Origin: Absidia repens
Lineage: Eukaryota > Mucoromycota > Mucoromycetes > Mucorales > Cunninghamellaceae
Assembly (NCBI GenBank): GCA_002105175.1
Contig: MCGE01000001.1
Location: 620,001 to 684,000 of the forward strand
DNA length: 64,000 bases
Direction of reading: 5' to 3'
Of this stretch, positions 34,676 through 46,845 are shown one piece after another. The first letter of the stretch is position 1, and every line of letters begins with the position of its first letter. Under the pieces are notes generated by a model. That model was not told the DNA's origin, made no database searches, and saw only the letters and a program-made list of their open reading frames with translations. Position numbers and translations under genes: made by a program.

Positions 34676-35901
34676 TTAGGACAAAGGAGGAGGAGGGGGA
34701 GGATGCCGGGTACCAGCAGCTGTATCACGAAGTAGATTATTGGAATAAATCATTTCATCTTCAAAGTCGAATAATTCTTCAGATTCCCAATCCTTTCGAG
34801 GAGCCACTATTTTGCTGCTGCCACTGTTGTTATTTGAGGAACCTACAGAAGATGGGATACTATCCAAAGACGACCAAGGAGGACTTTTGTGGTGGTTGTT
34901 GTTGCTATTGTTGGAATGGCTACTGTCACCAGGACAAGATTGTTGCTGATTGGATCGAATAGGACTTTGCTGCTTAATACTTGATAAGAATGCCATTGGA
35001 TTCGAGAGTCGTTTACTGTGGCTGGAAGAAGTGAGTGTTTGGTATTGTGTTGGCGGCGAATTGATCGGATAATATTGAGAGGGTGTATGGTGAGGAGCGT
35101 GATTATGACTATGATGATGATGATGATGAGGTGTAAAAATAGCATTTGATAATTGCGCACGAGAGCCAGCTGATGACGACAATGTTGTTTCTGAAGGAAT
35201 GCTATCTAGTGATTCGGTGGATGTTCGATAAGGGCGTAACGTAGGTGACATGTACGATGAGAACGAACTTGCAAGCGTTGTACTTGTCGCTGTTTTCGAT
35301 GTTGTTGTTATTGTTGTTGATGTAGTAGTAGAGTTGTATGTTCCCGATAAAGATGCTACGGATGATGGTGTTGTTGTGGACGCTGGTGTCGTTCGCTGGT
35401 TGTGGTCGTTAAGATCAAGTCGATTCAACCATTTATCTAAAACGCTGTAAGTTTCCTCTTCCGGCGGTGGTAGTGAGACTGGCACCATATCACAAGCATG
35501 ATGTTTTCCAACAAATGGGTCCAGAGTGGCATTGATAATATCCATCCAATATTGACACCCTTGCTCATGGTCGGCGTAAAAGATATAGGAGCGGTGGTTT
35601 CTGCACTGAGAGACGATACGGAAACCATAGGGATACTGCTTTCCTGAATCTTTTTCGGCAATGCTGTAATGTTTGAGATCAATGGCGCCGGCAGGTCGTG
35701 AATCAGTCTAGGGTGCAAAATAAAATATAATCAACATTAGTATTAATGAGCAAGCGTTCTTCTCAGGTTGACCGATGTACATACCTTTTGCTTGTAATAC
35801 CGCAGCTCATTGCCAGAAAGAACGCAGTAACGTCGATGTCGAGCCGTGAGGCCAAGTAAACCAGTTTTGGACAACCAGCCTTCTGCTGTTTCTCCAAACA
35901 T
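34676..35901 (-). CDS. PH-domain protein
   Basis: Two exons. The start MFGETAEGWLSKTGLLGL opens directly into a pleckstrin homology domain: EGWLSKTG, RHRRYCVLSGNELRYYKQK, then after the intron SRPAGAIDLKHYSIAEKD, YGFRIVSQ, SYIFYADHEQGCQYWMDIIN with the conserved Trp of the final helix. The domain binds phosphoinositides or proteins at membranes. The rest (about 230 residues) is Ser/Thr/His/Asn-rich low complexity, with LPPPEEETYSVLDKWLNRLD just after the domain, WESEELFDFEDEMIYSNNLL near the end and a poly-Pro tail. About 345 residues in all; no catalytic domain, so an adaptor is likely. Confidence 0.85.
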
Positions 35902-37736
35902 GAGTGTGGTATAATAAATAGCAAAATGAAAAAATAATAGAAAGGTAAAAGGATCAAAAAAAGGAAGGAAGAGAGAGAACAATTGCGTAAAAAATTAGGT
36001 TGTCTTTTTTCTTTTTACCCATTCCGTCGTTAAAAGCCCGCTCCTTTTTTTTTTTTTTGGTTTTACCGTGCCTTTGTGCTTGGCGAAAAAAGCACTACAC
36101 GTGCCACGCTATTTCGTGATGATTCATTCACGAATATCCATTTTCACACCTATAAACACCTATAAACATATAGATATTTGAACATATAAACATATAAATT
36201 TTATCGTAAATAGTATGAATGTCACTGTATGAAATCTATCAGGTTTAGCGCATACACGATTCCATATGGTAATTAGTCTCGCCCGCTCGACACCGTAAAG
36301 TGATCCATTGCCAATTACAATCCATGAGTCAAAAAAAAAGAAGGGGGGAGGTGGGTCCAATGTTTTGCTGAGCTCCAGATCAAGAAATTTTTTGATAGCA
36401 GTTAAAAAAAAAAGAAACGAATCAGATAACGATATGCCGAAATTTTTCCTGCGGGAGATTAAAAAAAATTGGGGGTGAGTGTCATTTGCGTTTAAATGAA
36501 TTGCCCTTGTTAAACTTTTTTGCCAGCCTCCTTACCCTGGCGAATCAGAAAAAAGTGAGGTGATTCTAGGCCAGGCATATATCTCTCACGCCTCCAAAAT
36601 GATCATCATCCCATTGTTATCTATCAAAAGAAAAGGTCTTTTTCAAAAAAAAGGTCTCAAGTGATCATCATAACAAGAAACAAATCGATCCCGATCGAAT
36701 CGTCCTTCAGTCAAAAAAATGTCAAGTGTTCAGTGCCCGCCACTGAACTTGGCATATGGTATCACTTAGAAAGATATCGAGATGAAAATCTCACTGGATC
36801 GAAAAAAAAATAGTTTAAACCATGAAAGGATAGTTGCTGATCGGGAAATACTTTTTTGTTTTTCTCATATCTTATTGCTACCAGAACGATGAAATACAAC
36901 AATGTACAGTACGACCCTTTTTTTAATTTTTCCCTGGTTGAAAATCAGTGGTTACCAAAAAAAAAAAAAAAAAAAAAAAAAGAGCATCACGATTTGAGAA
37001 CTTTGAGAACTCGTTTTCAAACCTAGCAGGAGATCCAACATCGACATCTTGGATTGAAATAAACAAAAATTGCTCGTTCCAATAGGGTAGAGTTCTCTGT
37101 TGTGATTGGACTGAGAGGACCAGTCATGATTATTGAAACAGCTGAACATGTGATATGAAGAAATGTTGAGGAGTCCAACACTCAATGTGTGTGCTCATCT
37201 ACGGAATTAATCGTAACGCAGGATTAAACTAATAACGAGAAGAGGCTATACAGCTTAAACTAGATTAATGATAAAATAGAGAAGACAGACTGCATAGTGA
37301 AAGGATTAATGGTAAAAAGACAAGACAGTGTTTATTGTACAAGTAAAAACGGTACATAAGCACTACTCTAAATATGACGACTAATCTGCTGGCAGCAGCT
37401 CACTATGATTCCAAAATGAAAGGGTCTCCCCATGCATCTTTATTCTGCATTTTGGCAATGCCCCTAATTCAAGTTCTAATACTAATCCTATAACACCACC
37501 ATATCATTGAAGGTCTCATTGAGAAAAATGGGAAAAAAGTAAAAATGCATGGGGACGGAGTGTGAATACGTACGTATTTTTCCAAAGCGCACTCAAAAGT
37601 TATTTTTTTTTTGGACAGCCGTCCAGATTTTTTTGAGTGACGCGTATATATCATCGCAGGTCTTTCTTAACCTTTCTTCCTTCTATTCATCCTTACGCAC
37701 TTTTTTTAATCCCCTTCCTTTTTTTTACAATATACA
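35902..37736. other. Intergenic region upstream of RPN3
   Basis: Divergent flank of the PH gene and RPN3. It has tandem CACCTATAAA/CATATAAA units near 36148-36200, a poly-A run at 36957-36980, repeat copy F (37.18-37.5 kb), and a T-rich RPN3 leader with TATACAATGG at the start. I looked for the yeast-type proteasome control element GGTGGCAAA and did not find it near RPN3. No gene is supported. Confidence 0.5.
37180..37505 (-). repeat. Dispersed structured repeat, copy F (short, E-type)
   Basis: Shares CCAAAATGAAAGGGTCTCCC (about 37411-37430) with the main family, and GCATTTTGGCAATGCCCC plus AATTCAAGTTCTAATACTAA with copy E. The hairpin GCATT...AATGC is shorter than in E but kept. Upstream is TTTATTGTAC at about 37330, the equivalent of the AATAAA signal on the minus strand. 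Confidence 0.6.
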
Positions 37737-39975
37737 ATGGTCAACGCCGAATCCAAGCAAGACAAGCCTGAAAATATCGATGCCATGGAAATTGAAGAAG
37801 ACGAAACAGCCAAAAAACTTCGTTTAGAAAAGGAAGCAACCACCTCATTATTAAATGGTAAGGAAAGGAACAAAAGAACAAATCTACTAAGTATATTGGA
37901 GAGCACCACTCATACTCCTTTTTATTATTATCTATAGATTTGAAACGTAACTGCACTTTACTGGAAAGAGCTGTCGATACCATTGAATCACGATTTACCA
38001 CACGTGTTTTGCGAACCTTGCCTTCTATTCGTCGTCGACTTACTGCTCCCGTGTTAGCGCAAATCATCAATGAATACTATGGATCTGGTAAGCTCATCTT
38101 TTGAAATAAGAAAAAAAAAAAAAACTAGTTGCAGGATTGAAACAACAAAATCTACATATGCCCTTTCTCTAAACCACTACCTTTTCTTTAGATGAACGCA
38201 AGAATGAACTTTTGCAATTACTAGGCGAAGTAAGTGTATTGTAGATACCATTCATTAGGGAACGATTGTATGCCAACTTACTTTCTCCTTTTTCTTTAAA
38301 TTTTATAGAGCACAGAAAGCATGGACGTGGACAATGACAAGAAATCAACTATTTTGCCTGAAATCGATATCTATTTACACCTCAACGTGATCATTTTCCT
38401 ACTTGACAAAAACGACTTGGAAAAGGTAAGACAGTGATGGAGAGGGAGGTAGGGTGACTGGAGGAAGACGTACGACTGAACTTATCTTCACTGTGTCCAT
38501 TTAGGGGTCTCGTTTGGCAAACGCTACGGTCGATCGTCTTGTGCCATTGAACCGTCGTACCTTGGATTTACTTGCTGCTCGAATCTACTTTTACCATGCA
38601 CGCTTTTATGAATTGACCAATCGATTGGCTGAAATTCGACCGTAAGTATTGGAAACGTTTGAAGTGTCGAAAAAGTATTGGACTGATGTATACGTTTTTC
38701 TTTTTCTTTGTAGTATGCAATTGGCTGCACATCGAACTGCTACTCTACGACATGATGATGAAACTCAGGTAGGATAGATAACGCGCCCAGTTGGTTGTAT
38801 CAGATGTTAAGAAGCATTGCTGATGATCGCAATTTTTTTTTTATATCTAGGCAACTCTGCTCAACTTGTTGTTACGGAACTATTTTGTCCACAACTTATA
38901 CGATCAAGCCGACAAACTCCTCTCTAAAAGCACCTTCCCTGAAAATGCTGGAAACAACCAAGCTGCTCGTTATACATACTACCTCGGTCGCATTAAGGCC
39001 TTGCAATTGGATTACACTTCGGCTCATACCTTCCTTACTCAAGCAATCCGCAAGGCTCCTCAAAACAATGTCACAGCCGGTTTCCAACAAACTGTAAGCT
39101 GACTATTTTTAACGTTTATCCATGCGTATGTGATAATTTTCTGAACAAACTTACCAATATATATATATATCGCATAGGTCAACAAATTCTTCCTTGTGGT
39201 GCAATTGTTGATGGGTGAAATTCCAGAACGGTCATTGTTTAGACAGCCTGTATTGAAAAAGGCTCTTGTGCCATACCTCCACATCACTCAAGGTACATAG
39301 TATTGACACTTATATATATATATATATATATATCAACCATGCTTATCAAACCTTTTTTTTTCTTGTATTCAACAGCTGTCCGTGTTGGTGACTTGAATAA
39401 ATTCCAAGAAGGATTGGCGGAGTTTGGTGACATTTTCAAAAAGGACAAGACCTATACGTTGATTCTTCGTTTACGCCACAATGTGATCAAGACTGGGATT
39501 CGTATGATAAGCTTATCTTACTCCAAGATTTCATTACGTGATATTTGCATCAAATTACATCTGGATAGTGAAGAAGACGCCCAATTTATTGTCGCCAAGG
39601 CGATCCGTGATGGTGTGATCGATGCGACTCTCGATCATAATCGTGGCTATATGAAGAGCAAGGTAAAAGAAAAAGAAATAGAGAGAGAACTCATTGAGCT
39701 TAGGGGTGTATATTGAAAAAAGACTCATCTTCCTTTTTTTACTTATGAAGGAAATTGTCGACATCTATTCGACCAATGAACCTCAAGCTGCCTTCCATCA
39801 ACGTATTAGCTTCTGCTTGAATCTTCATAACGAAGCAGTCAAGGCGATGCGATTCCCCTTGGATGCTCATCGAAAAGAATTGGCCACTGCCGAAGCTGCT
39901 CGCGAACGCGAAAAGGAATTGGTGCAAGAAATTGCCGAAGGTGACATGGATGATGAAGACGAATTTTATGAATAG
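37737..39975 (+). CDS. RPN3: 26S proteasome regulatory subunit Rpn3
   Basis: PCI-domain subunit of the proteasome lid (PSMD3 in animals), part of the horseshoe of PCI subunits around the deubiquitinase. About ten exons with short introns join to near 495 residues. The N-terminus [20 protein letters not shown] is acidic. Conserved blocks: [77 protein letters not shown], then the PCI winged helix [13 protein letters not shown] and [15 protein letters not shown]. The C-terminus [10 protein letters not shown] is acidic. The TTTAGTTTAG cluster at 40022-40065 and AATAAA at 40123-40128 mark its 3' end. Confidence 0.96.
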
Positions 39976-40022
39976 TTTTCTTTTCTCTTTTGGTTTACGA
40001 GTAGCATATGATCATTATATCT

Positions 40023-40128
40023 TTAGTTTAGTCCAGTTTAGTTTAGTTTAGTTTTTGTTGTAGTTTTTATGTTGCTTTTTATTTTATATTTATTTATTCA
40101 TATATAATATACAATATAGTACAATAAA
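40023..40128 (+). terminator. RPN3 3'-end signals (TTTAGTTTAG cluster and AATAAA)
   Basis: Just after the RPN3 stop codon, TTTAGTTTAG-type units occur five times in about 40 bp, followed 60 bp later by AATAAA at 40123-40128. The same combination of TAGTTT units then AATAAA recurs downstream of other genes here and inside the dispersed repeat, suggesting a 3'-processing efficiency element. Confidence 0.55.
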
Positions 40129-40499
40129 CTGTTACCTTTTTTTTTTTTTTAAAAAAAAAAAATGATGGAAATGGAGTACCGGATAGCTAACAATTAAAAA
40201 AACTTTTTTAACAAAATCTTTTGCGAGTGTATGATGCAGTTTAGGAAGATGGTAATTGCTTCATATTCAGTTCAAAAAGTTTTACACTTTCAAAAATGGA
40301 ATACTGGGTGTCTGTCACTGGGTGTCAGAGGGAGAAAGTTGCTTAAATGTGGTTTTGGATCAAATTAGATACATCTCTCTATCACTTTGCGGACCCTTGG
40401 ATGCTCAATTGACTTCATTTAGGGCTTCATATTTTTTTTTTTTCATTATACTAGTGTGCAAAAAATATATAAATAAACAAAGAGTTAAAGATATACAAT

Positions 40500-41620
40500 A
40501 TGTCTAGGCCAAATGTGTGTGTGTCTGTGTGTGATATCTGTTGGAACGGTCTAGGTTGAATAATATAAATAGTAGAGTGAGAGGAAATATGGTAACGTTT
40601 CGTATTAAGTGACCAGGAATATGCCACCAAGTTACTAGGTCTATGGGAGGGTGGGGAGAGAGTGAACGGATCCATAAATAAGCTAAAAAGCAGTGTGAAT
40701 GTACGATAGCCGCAGCTACACCGGTAGCGCGATCGAGATTCATTGACATGACTAAATTTATAGTAAGAGCTCTAAAGATAGCCATCTAATTGATGTGTCT
40801 TTAAGGGGGAAAAAAGTCATAGTAGGTGAACAAGTCATATACTATATAGTGGGACACTCTCAAAATAATTACAATAGTGGTATTTTTCGCTATTTGTTGG
40901 GTCTGAGGATAATTAATGAAGAAGGAAATACTTTATTGAAATATATAGCTAGATACTAAGACTAAAGGAGAGGGGTTGATTGTGACAAAGAATGTAATGG
41001 AAGGATCTTTTGAAGGGGCCATGAGGGAGACTGTTTGAAGTTTGAAGAAAGGCCAATACAAATCAAAAGGAACGACTGTATAAAAGTTGCTTCTATAATG
41101 TACAAGGCACGAGAAAGGCAAAAAGGATGTCTTGTTTTTTTATTGAAACACAACAACGGTCAGCACTCATCAAGTGGATTGAAGCTAGTGAAAATAAAAT
41201 ACTAATCTATTGTGCAAGTCATGAGAGAGAGGCTAAAGGGACATATTTTGTTAAAGCAAACAAAACGACACATATTTTATTCATATATATATATAAACTA
41301 TGGACAAACTAAGACAAAGCTAAGCTAAGAAAGATTCCAAGAAGCCAACTAGCGGTGTCCTCAAATCCTAGATTCAAAATGAAAGAGTTTCCCATGCATG
41401 TTGTAATCCCTGAGCTGAAAACCCTTCTAAACTAGTCCTGATACTATTCTAAGTCCAACATGGCCCGATGGAAGTTGAATGGTGAAGAAAAAATGAAAGG
41501 AAAAGAAAATAATCAAAAAGAAAGAGAGCCGAAAAAATAAAAAAGGCGGATGAGAGAAAACAAATACTCCACGTGGGCGGTATTTGAAATATTTTTTCGT
41601 CTCATTGAGCTGATTATTTT
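40500..41620 (-). repeat. Dispersed structured repeat, copy D (full length)
   Basis: About 1.1 kb, colinear with copy C. Matching blocks include CTAGGTTGAATAATATAAAT (about 40551), TACTTTATTGAAATATATAG (about 40929), AATGTAATGGAAGGATC, TTGTGCAAGTCATGAGAGAG (about 41210), TTTATT at 41276-41281, the stem arms 41381-41391 and 41417-41427, and CCACGTGGGCGGTATTTGAA near 41570. The copies differ at many bases and by small indels, so this is an old family. There is no coding frame. Confidence 0.75.
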
Positions 41621-42272
41621 TTTGGTGGCTACAAAAAAGGAAATCACTTTCTACTTTTTTTAAATACCAATCAATACTATGCAACATCAACAACATGATG
41701 ATTCCCTTCTCATGATAATAATATCCACAATTAATTATCAGAAGTATGATTTTTCTTTTCTCTTGGTACTTTTGCAGATAAGATATAGCAAGTCGGATGG
41801 TTTTGCTTATCATACCCTCACGCTGAAAAATAGTTTGTCACTCGCCATACATATGCCGAATGGACTGCTCTCTTTCATCGGACTAGCTTATAAAGTGCGA
41901 CGTTATGCTTATTTTACAGCAAGATACTCCATCTTCGTATAATCCACACTCACTCACCCAAGTCCTTAGTTGCCTCACATTTAGATACTTGTCGTAGAAT
42001 TAACATCAGACTAGTTTAGATTAATTGACATAATATATATTTGAATCTGAATAAAACCATGTTTTGTCTTTTTGCTTTCGCATAGTCTCTTCTTCTTTGA
42101 TTTATAAAAGGGTATGATATCCTCACATTGTACAGTATATGTGCATGTAGTAAAAAATGCAGATGTCTTCGTGCAAAAAAAAAAAGAAAAAAAAAAAAGA
42201 AAAAGTTGGGGCTGGGTAGAAAGTGACATTGTTCCTTTCGACCTTTACTATCCTGTTGTGTGACTAAAAGTT

Positions 42273-42446
42273 TTATTGTCGAGTAAAAAAGATATTCTTA
42301 TTATTTTCGTCAAGACGCGAAAAAGGAGATTTTTTATCCTTCACGCTGAACTGCACCATATGACAAGCTGCGTTCATGTTTTCAATTTCTCGGGCATAAA
42401 GGGAAAAAACTGCATCGAGTAACTCAGGGAGGGGCAATGCATGCGA
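42273..42446 (-). CDS. Possible small ORF or gene fragment downstream of Kelch gene
   Basis: A 58-codon minus-strand frame begins MSHALPLPELLDAVFSLYAR and continues EIENMNAACHMVQFSVKD. Its composition is more protein-like than neighbouring frames and suggests amphipathic helices. No homologue is recognised and no upstream exon could be attached. It may be a small gene, a decayed gene end or chance. Confidence 0.25.
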   Translation of the reverse strand, partial: SHALPLPELLDAVFSLYAREIENMNAACHMVQFSVKDKKSPFSRLDENNKNIFFTRQ

Positions 42447-42761
42447 CATTATTTTGATGATGCTGTCACAAAAGAATAATATCATAATAAATAAACAACA
42501 GCATAACATTGATAAGTACAAATGTGGACAATGGCAGGTTTTATTTTATATCATATAAAAACAAGAGGAGAGTTCAAATAGGGATGATCTACTAAGCATT
42601 GACTAACGAACTAATAAGATAGGGAAATAAACACTAGGGTAGGAGAGGGAGGGAGGGAGGGGAATAAGTAGCTAAAAAAATAAATTGCCCAATATATCAT
42701 TTCATATACAGCAAACCCATCGACTGACCAATCCAATTATATTGATGTCCTTTTGCTGTAT

Positions 42762-45200
42762 TCAGACATCAATGGAGAAATTGGTGATTTGTTGAAGATA
42801 AGCACAGCTGGAAAGTTCTAATACATAGAGGTCATTGAAGAATTTCTTCCCATCATAGCCACCAAACATGAAAAGCCGACTATCGTAGAGCAACATTGTA
42901 TGGTAACCACGGTTGCTTGGTGCATTTCCATAGACTTTGCGAACTTCCCATGCCATTGTTACTAAACAGTCGTCGATACGCGTAGATTAAAAAAAATAAA
43001 AGAGAGGAGCGAGCAGATTAGCATAGGACGAGTAAATAATATGAAGGAAAAAAAAAAAGGCAAAAAATAATTTACCTAAATTCAATAGGAGCAAGTCCTT
43101 GCAGTATTGAGACCCATCATGACCAGCAGTAACAAAAAGATAAGAACCGACGCAGACGGCAGTGTGTGATAATCTTGGGACATGTGGTTCAAAATTGAAT
43201 GGATGCCATCGTTGTGATTCCAGATCAAAGACGTGTATATCCCCAAAGCATTCATGCCCATCGCTTCCACCAAAGATGATCAGCTTGCTACCCACTAAAG
43301 TACCCGAATGGTAACCACGAGCCACCGGCTTGGGACCAGTCGTTTCCAGCACAGACCAACACATTGTTTTGAGATTTAAAGCACATACATCGTTCAAAGC
43401 GCGAGCACCATCCCCACCGCCAAATATATACATCACATCACACCAGACCACGGCCACATGAGCTCGTCGAGGAGAAGGTACTGGTCCACTGGTAGAAGGT
43501 TTCCACCATGTCATGCTGACTATAAAATAAATAAATGATAAATATAGGAAATTAAATGTGAGTCAATTCATCCACACTCAGTTTTTTCCATAAACGGACT
43601 AGCACCTTTTTCCCTTGCTTCCTCTCTGTTCCTCCTCCCCCTCTTTTTTTTGTTGACAATCAATTCTTACCGGTATCCAGAGCATAAAAATGATTGTGAT
43701 AAGTAGGACCATCCCCACCACCAAAAACGTATATATTATTCCCATGGGCAACCGCGGAGTGAGCACGACAAGGAGGTGGAATATCCCCGTACACTTTAGG
43801 CTTGGTCCAAGTAAATGTATCTACAAAATAAAAATAAGGGTAAATAAACTATATTGAAGTTGATCCTTTTTTTTTTTTTTTGTTGCCCCTGAATCATTCT
43901 GACTTTTTCCGCTAAATGATTCCTTTTTCTTTTTTCAACCCCTCCCTTTTCTTCTCTACAACACCAGTACATGTCACTCCCTTTTTTGTTCGCTCTCTGT
44001 CTCTCCTAAAATCCACTTTTTTTGTTATATATATATATATTTTAGTACCTAACTCCAAGGCATAGAGGGATCCAAGACAATGTTTGCTATCCGTTCCACC
44101 AAAAACGTACATCAGGTCACCGACCACCACACTGACATGAGCACGAGTAGGTTTTGGTATTTTGCCATAGACACTAGGTAGAGACCAATACATCGCAGGA
44201 GCCGGCGCCTGCACCCCTCCTCCTTGTCCTGATAGACTGGTTCGTTTCTCGGGTTGTTTCTTGGCCATAGTAGTCAGTTCAATGAAGGAAGAAGTCATGG
44301 ATGTAGGTGTTGGTAAAGGTACTGCTGACCGGAGAGAAGCGCTTTGTTTGCCTGCTATATATATAAGAAAAAAAAAAAAGAGGATGATCAATCAAACCAT
44401 GTTTTCTTTCCATATACACCCACACACGATACATAACCTTGCATACTAAATTCAACAAAAACAACAACCATCGCATGTCTTTTTTTTCACTCCCCCCTGC
44501 CTTGATCATCCGATTTTTTTTTTTAACTTACAATGAGTATTGGGATCAGTAGATCGAGCACGAGTCATGGCGGAGGTGATCAACGGAGCGCCATTGTTCT
44601 TGTAGTGGAAATGGTCGCTTGTACTTCTAGGCCCCATTGCTGTTTTTCGTTCTTCACCATGCCCCATCGTATTGGTAGTGCTTGATGAGGTCACAGTAGA
44701 TGAGGAGAAGGCATCGACACTTTTATTTTCTTGATTATAGCCTGGTAAGGAGAAGGATTCTTGCATAGCAAAGCTAGTAGGTGGTGGTGGCATACGTTTG
44801 TAACCTTCAATATTATTCCTATCACATATAAAAGAGAGTTAGTGGATGATACACAACCTACATATTTGTTTATACATATACTCTTTTTCCTTTCCTTTAT
44901 GGTTTTTACTTACTTTATCATATTTGAAGAAGAGGTGGATGACGAAGGAGACAACTGGTGTGGGCGAGAAAAAGAAGTGATAGCAGTTGGAGGTGAGTGC
45001 TGTTTCGAAGATTGTTGTAATTGTGTTGGTTGTGCATGGTGGTTGCTGGATAACGATCGTTTCACTCTTGAGAAGATACTTGTGCTAGCATTGCTGCCAC
45101 TACTGCTGTTACTCGAAGAGCTTGTGAAGGAGACGGTAGAACCAGCTACCAAAGAGGATCCATACTCATGTAACTGCCTCCTTTGTTGTGTTTGTGACAT
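42762..45200 (-). CDS. Kelch-repeat beta-propeller protein
   Basis: About seven exons join in frame, giving roughly 580 residues. The first 230 (start MSQTQQRRQLHEYGS) are Ser/Thr/Pro-rich and probably disordered. Six Kelch repeats follow, each with the ARAH/GYHS ... VFGGxDG ... pattern: RAHVSVVVGDLMYVFGGTDS, RAHSAVAHGNNIYVFGGGDG, RAHVAVVWCDVMYIFGGGDG, GYHSGTLVGSKLIIFGGSDG, LSHTAVCVGSYLFVTAGHDG, and GYHTMLLYDSRLFMFGGYDG. It ends CAYLQQITNFSIDV. The propeller is a protein-interaction platform, as in fungal polarity factors (Kel1, Tea1). No BTB, kinase or other domain is present, so the exact orthologue is uncertain. Confidence 0.9.
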
Positions 45201-45634
45201 ACAATGGTATATATATGTGTATTTGTGTATAAAGTGGTAAAAAAGAAAAAAGAAAAAAAAAAATAAAGGTGAGAAGAAAGGAGAAGAGAAAGGAAAGAAT
45301 GAAATAGAGGGGAAAAAATGAAAAAAGTAACCTGAAAATTCCTCATACCCGCCCCAAAAAATAAAGTTAGCTACCAAATATGGATTCTTGTACCACTATT
45401 TTTCATTAAGGTTATGGGAGCCGCCCATCAATCCATCTTTTTGATTGTCCTTGACCACTTCTGCTCTTCAATTCCCCGTTCCCATAAAACAACCAAAACT
45501 ATATATCGTGAATCAGTTTTTTTTTTTATTTATTTTTGAATCAAAATAATATTCTAAACTATAAAAAATGCTAAACATCTTTGTAAACTAAAATCTAAAA
45601 TTCTTTGCTAAACACTAAACAATATCCAACCACG
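45201..45634. other. Intergenic region Kelch / homocysteine methyltransferase
   Basis: This contains the Kelch gene leader (purine-rich on the plus strand, 45240-45330) and the 3' flank of the methyltransferase gene, with TTTATTTATTTTTGAA near 45526. No gene is seen. Confidence 0.5.
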
Positions 45635-46845
45635 TCAAAATAAGTTTTCCCTGAGCACCGATATATATTTATCAGTTATCCGACAGCAACCACCTATCAT
45701 CACCTTTGTACCACATTTCTCCACAACCTGGGCCATCGCTTCATAAAACCCCTCCACTGAGAGTTTGGTGTGAGGCATCCATTTCCGTTCTACTGCATCC
45801 CATTCTTCTCCTCCGTCAGGATAAAGTAACACCAGCTTGTCTGTCGCTTTCTGCTTTTCCGCCAATATCGTCACTAGACCTGGAATAATATATCGAAGTT
45901 TTGTACAGTTCACCCCAACAGCCACAACCTTATCCAGTTCATCATAAAGACCAAGACATTGGTATAAAGGTGTACCGTCACTAATATTGTCATTTGATTT
46001 GCAAGAGAAAGACACACCCACAGGAGGGAGAGGTGATGATGATGTCATTTCCCAGTCTTTGACCAAATCATGGATGGCTTCAGCTTCCAAGGCAGATGGG
46101 ATTGTTTCAAATAAAATCAAATCTATACCTGATTCTAGATATTAAAAAAGAAAAAGAAAAAAGGTCAGCCCATCCATGCACCATTTATATATCAGCTAAT
46201 CCTATATAGTATTAGTGGTTTGTAACAGTACAACATACCTTGTAAGAAGATTTCCAATCGGTCTTTGTGGAATTGGACAAGGTCTTGTTTTGTGATTGCA
46301 CCGTAGTTCCCAGTATATTCGGCACCATTGGCAAGTTTGGCACCATAACAGCCCATAGATAAAGCCACGAGTCTTGGTAGTGTGTCATCAGGGTGTAGTT
46401 TTTTGAATTGATCTCGTGCCTGTCGTGCCAGCGCCACGCTCTTTTTCATCAGTGACTCCGCCTCTGCTTTCGTATATCCCGCATCCAAAAACCCATCCAC
46501 GGTTGCTTGATAACTACACGTTGTCGCGACATTAGCACCTGCTTCGAAGTAAGATAAATGAACGGCCTATGTGTCAAAAAAAAAAAGGTGAAGAGAATGA
46601 ATTCTATATTCCAAGTCATCCCCAATGAGGGATATCCTCCTTACCTCAATGGCAGCAGGATCTTCATCAAGACATTTCGCAGACCAAAGTTTACCTAAGA
46701 AAGATAAATGCAAAGAGTAAGACTAAAACAAGTGAACTCCAGTCTATCCTCTTGTAAAGACTATACCTGACAGGTCTTTTCCAAACTGACGTTCAAGTTC
46801 CGTGGCAAATCCACCGTCAAGAATGAGAGGGAATGGTAATGACAT
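45635..46845 (-). CDS. Homocysteine S-methyltransferase
   Basis: Transfers a methyl group from S-methylmethionine or S-adenosylmethionine to homocysteine, giving methionine (Mht1/Sam4 type). About five exons join to near 330 residues. The N-terminus has the LILDGGFATEL signature, then ANVATTCSYQATVDGF, LFETIPSALEAEAI and the three zinc cysteines: one in GVNCTK and two in GGCCR near the C-terminus (KVMIGGCCRITDKYI). All key residues are intact. The donor preference (SMM or SAM) cannot be read from the sequence. Confidence 0.93.

Larger units (their letters stand above)
39976..42761. other. Gene-poor region with repeat copy D
   Basis: The first 170 bp is the RPN3 3' untranslated region. Repeat copy D occupies 40.5-41.62 kb. 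The stretch 41.65-42.25 kb is AT-rich without a clear gene. On the minus strand 42273-42446 holds a 58-codon frame (listed separately). The last 200 bp is the 3' flank of the Kelch gene. Confidence 0.55.
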
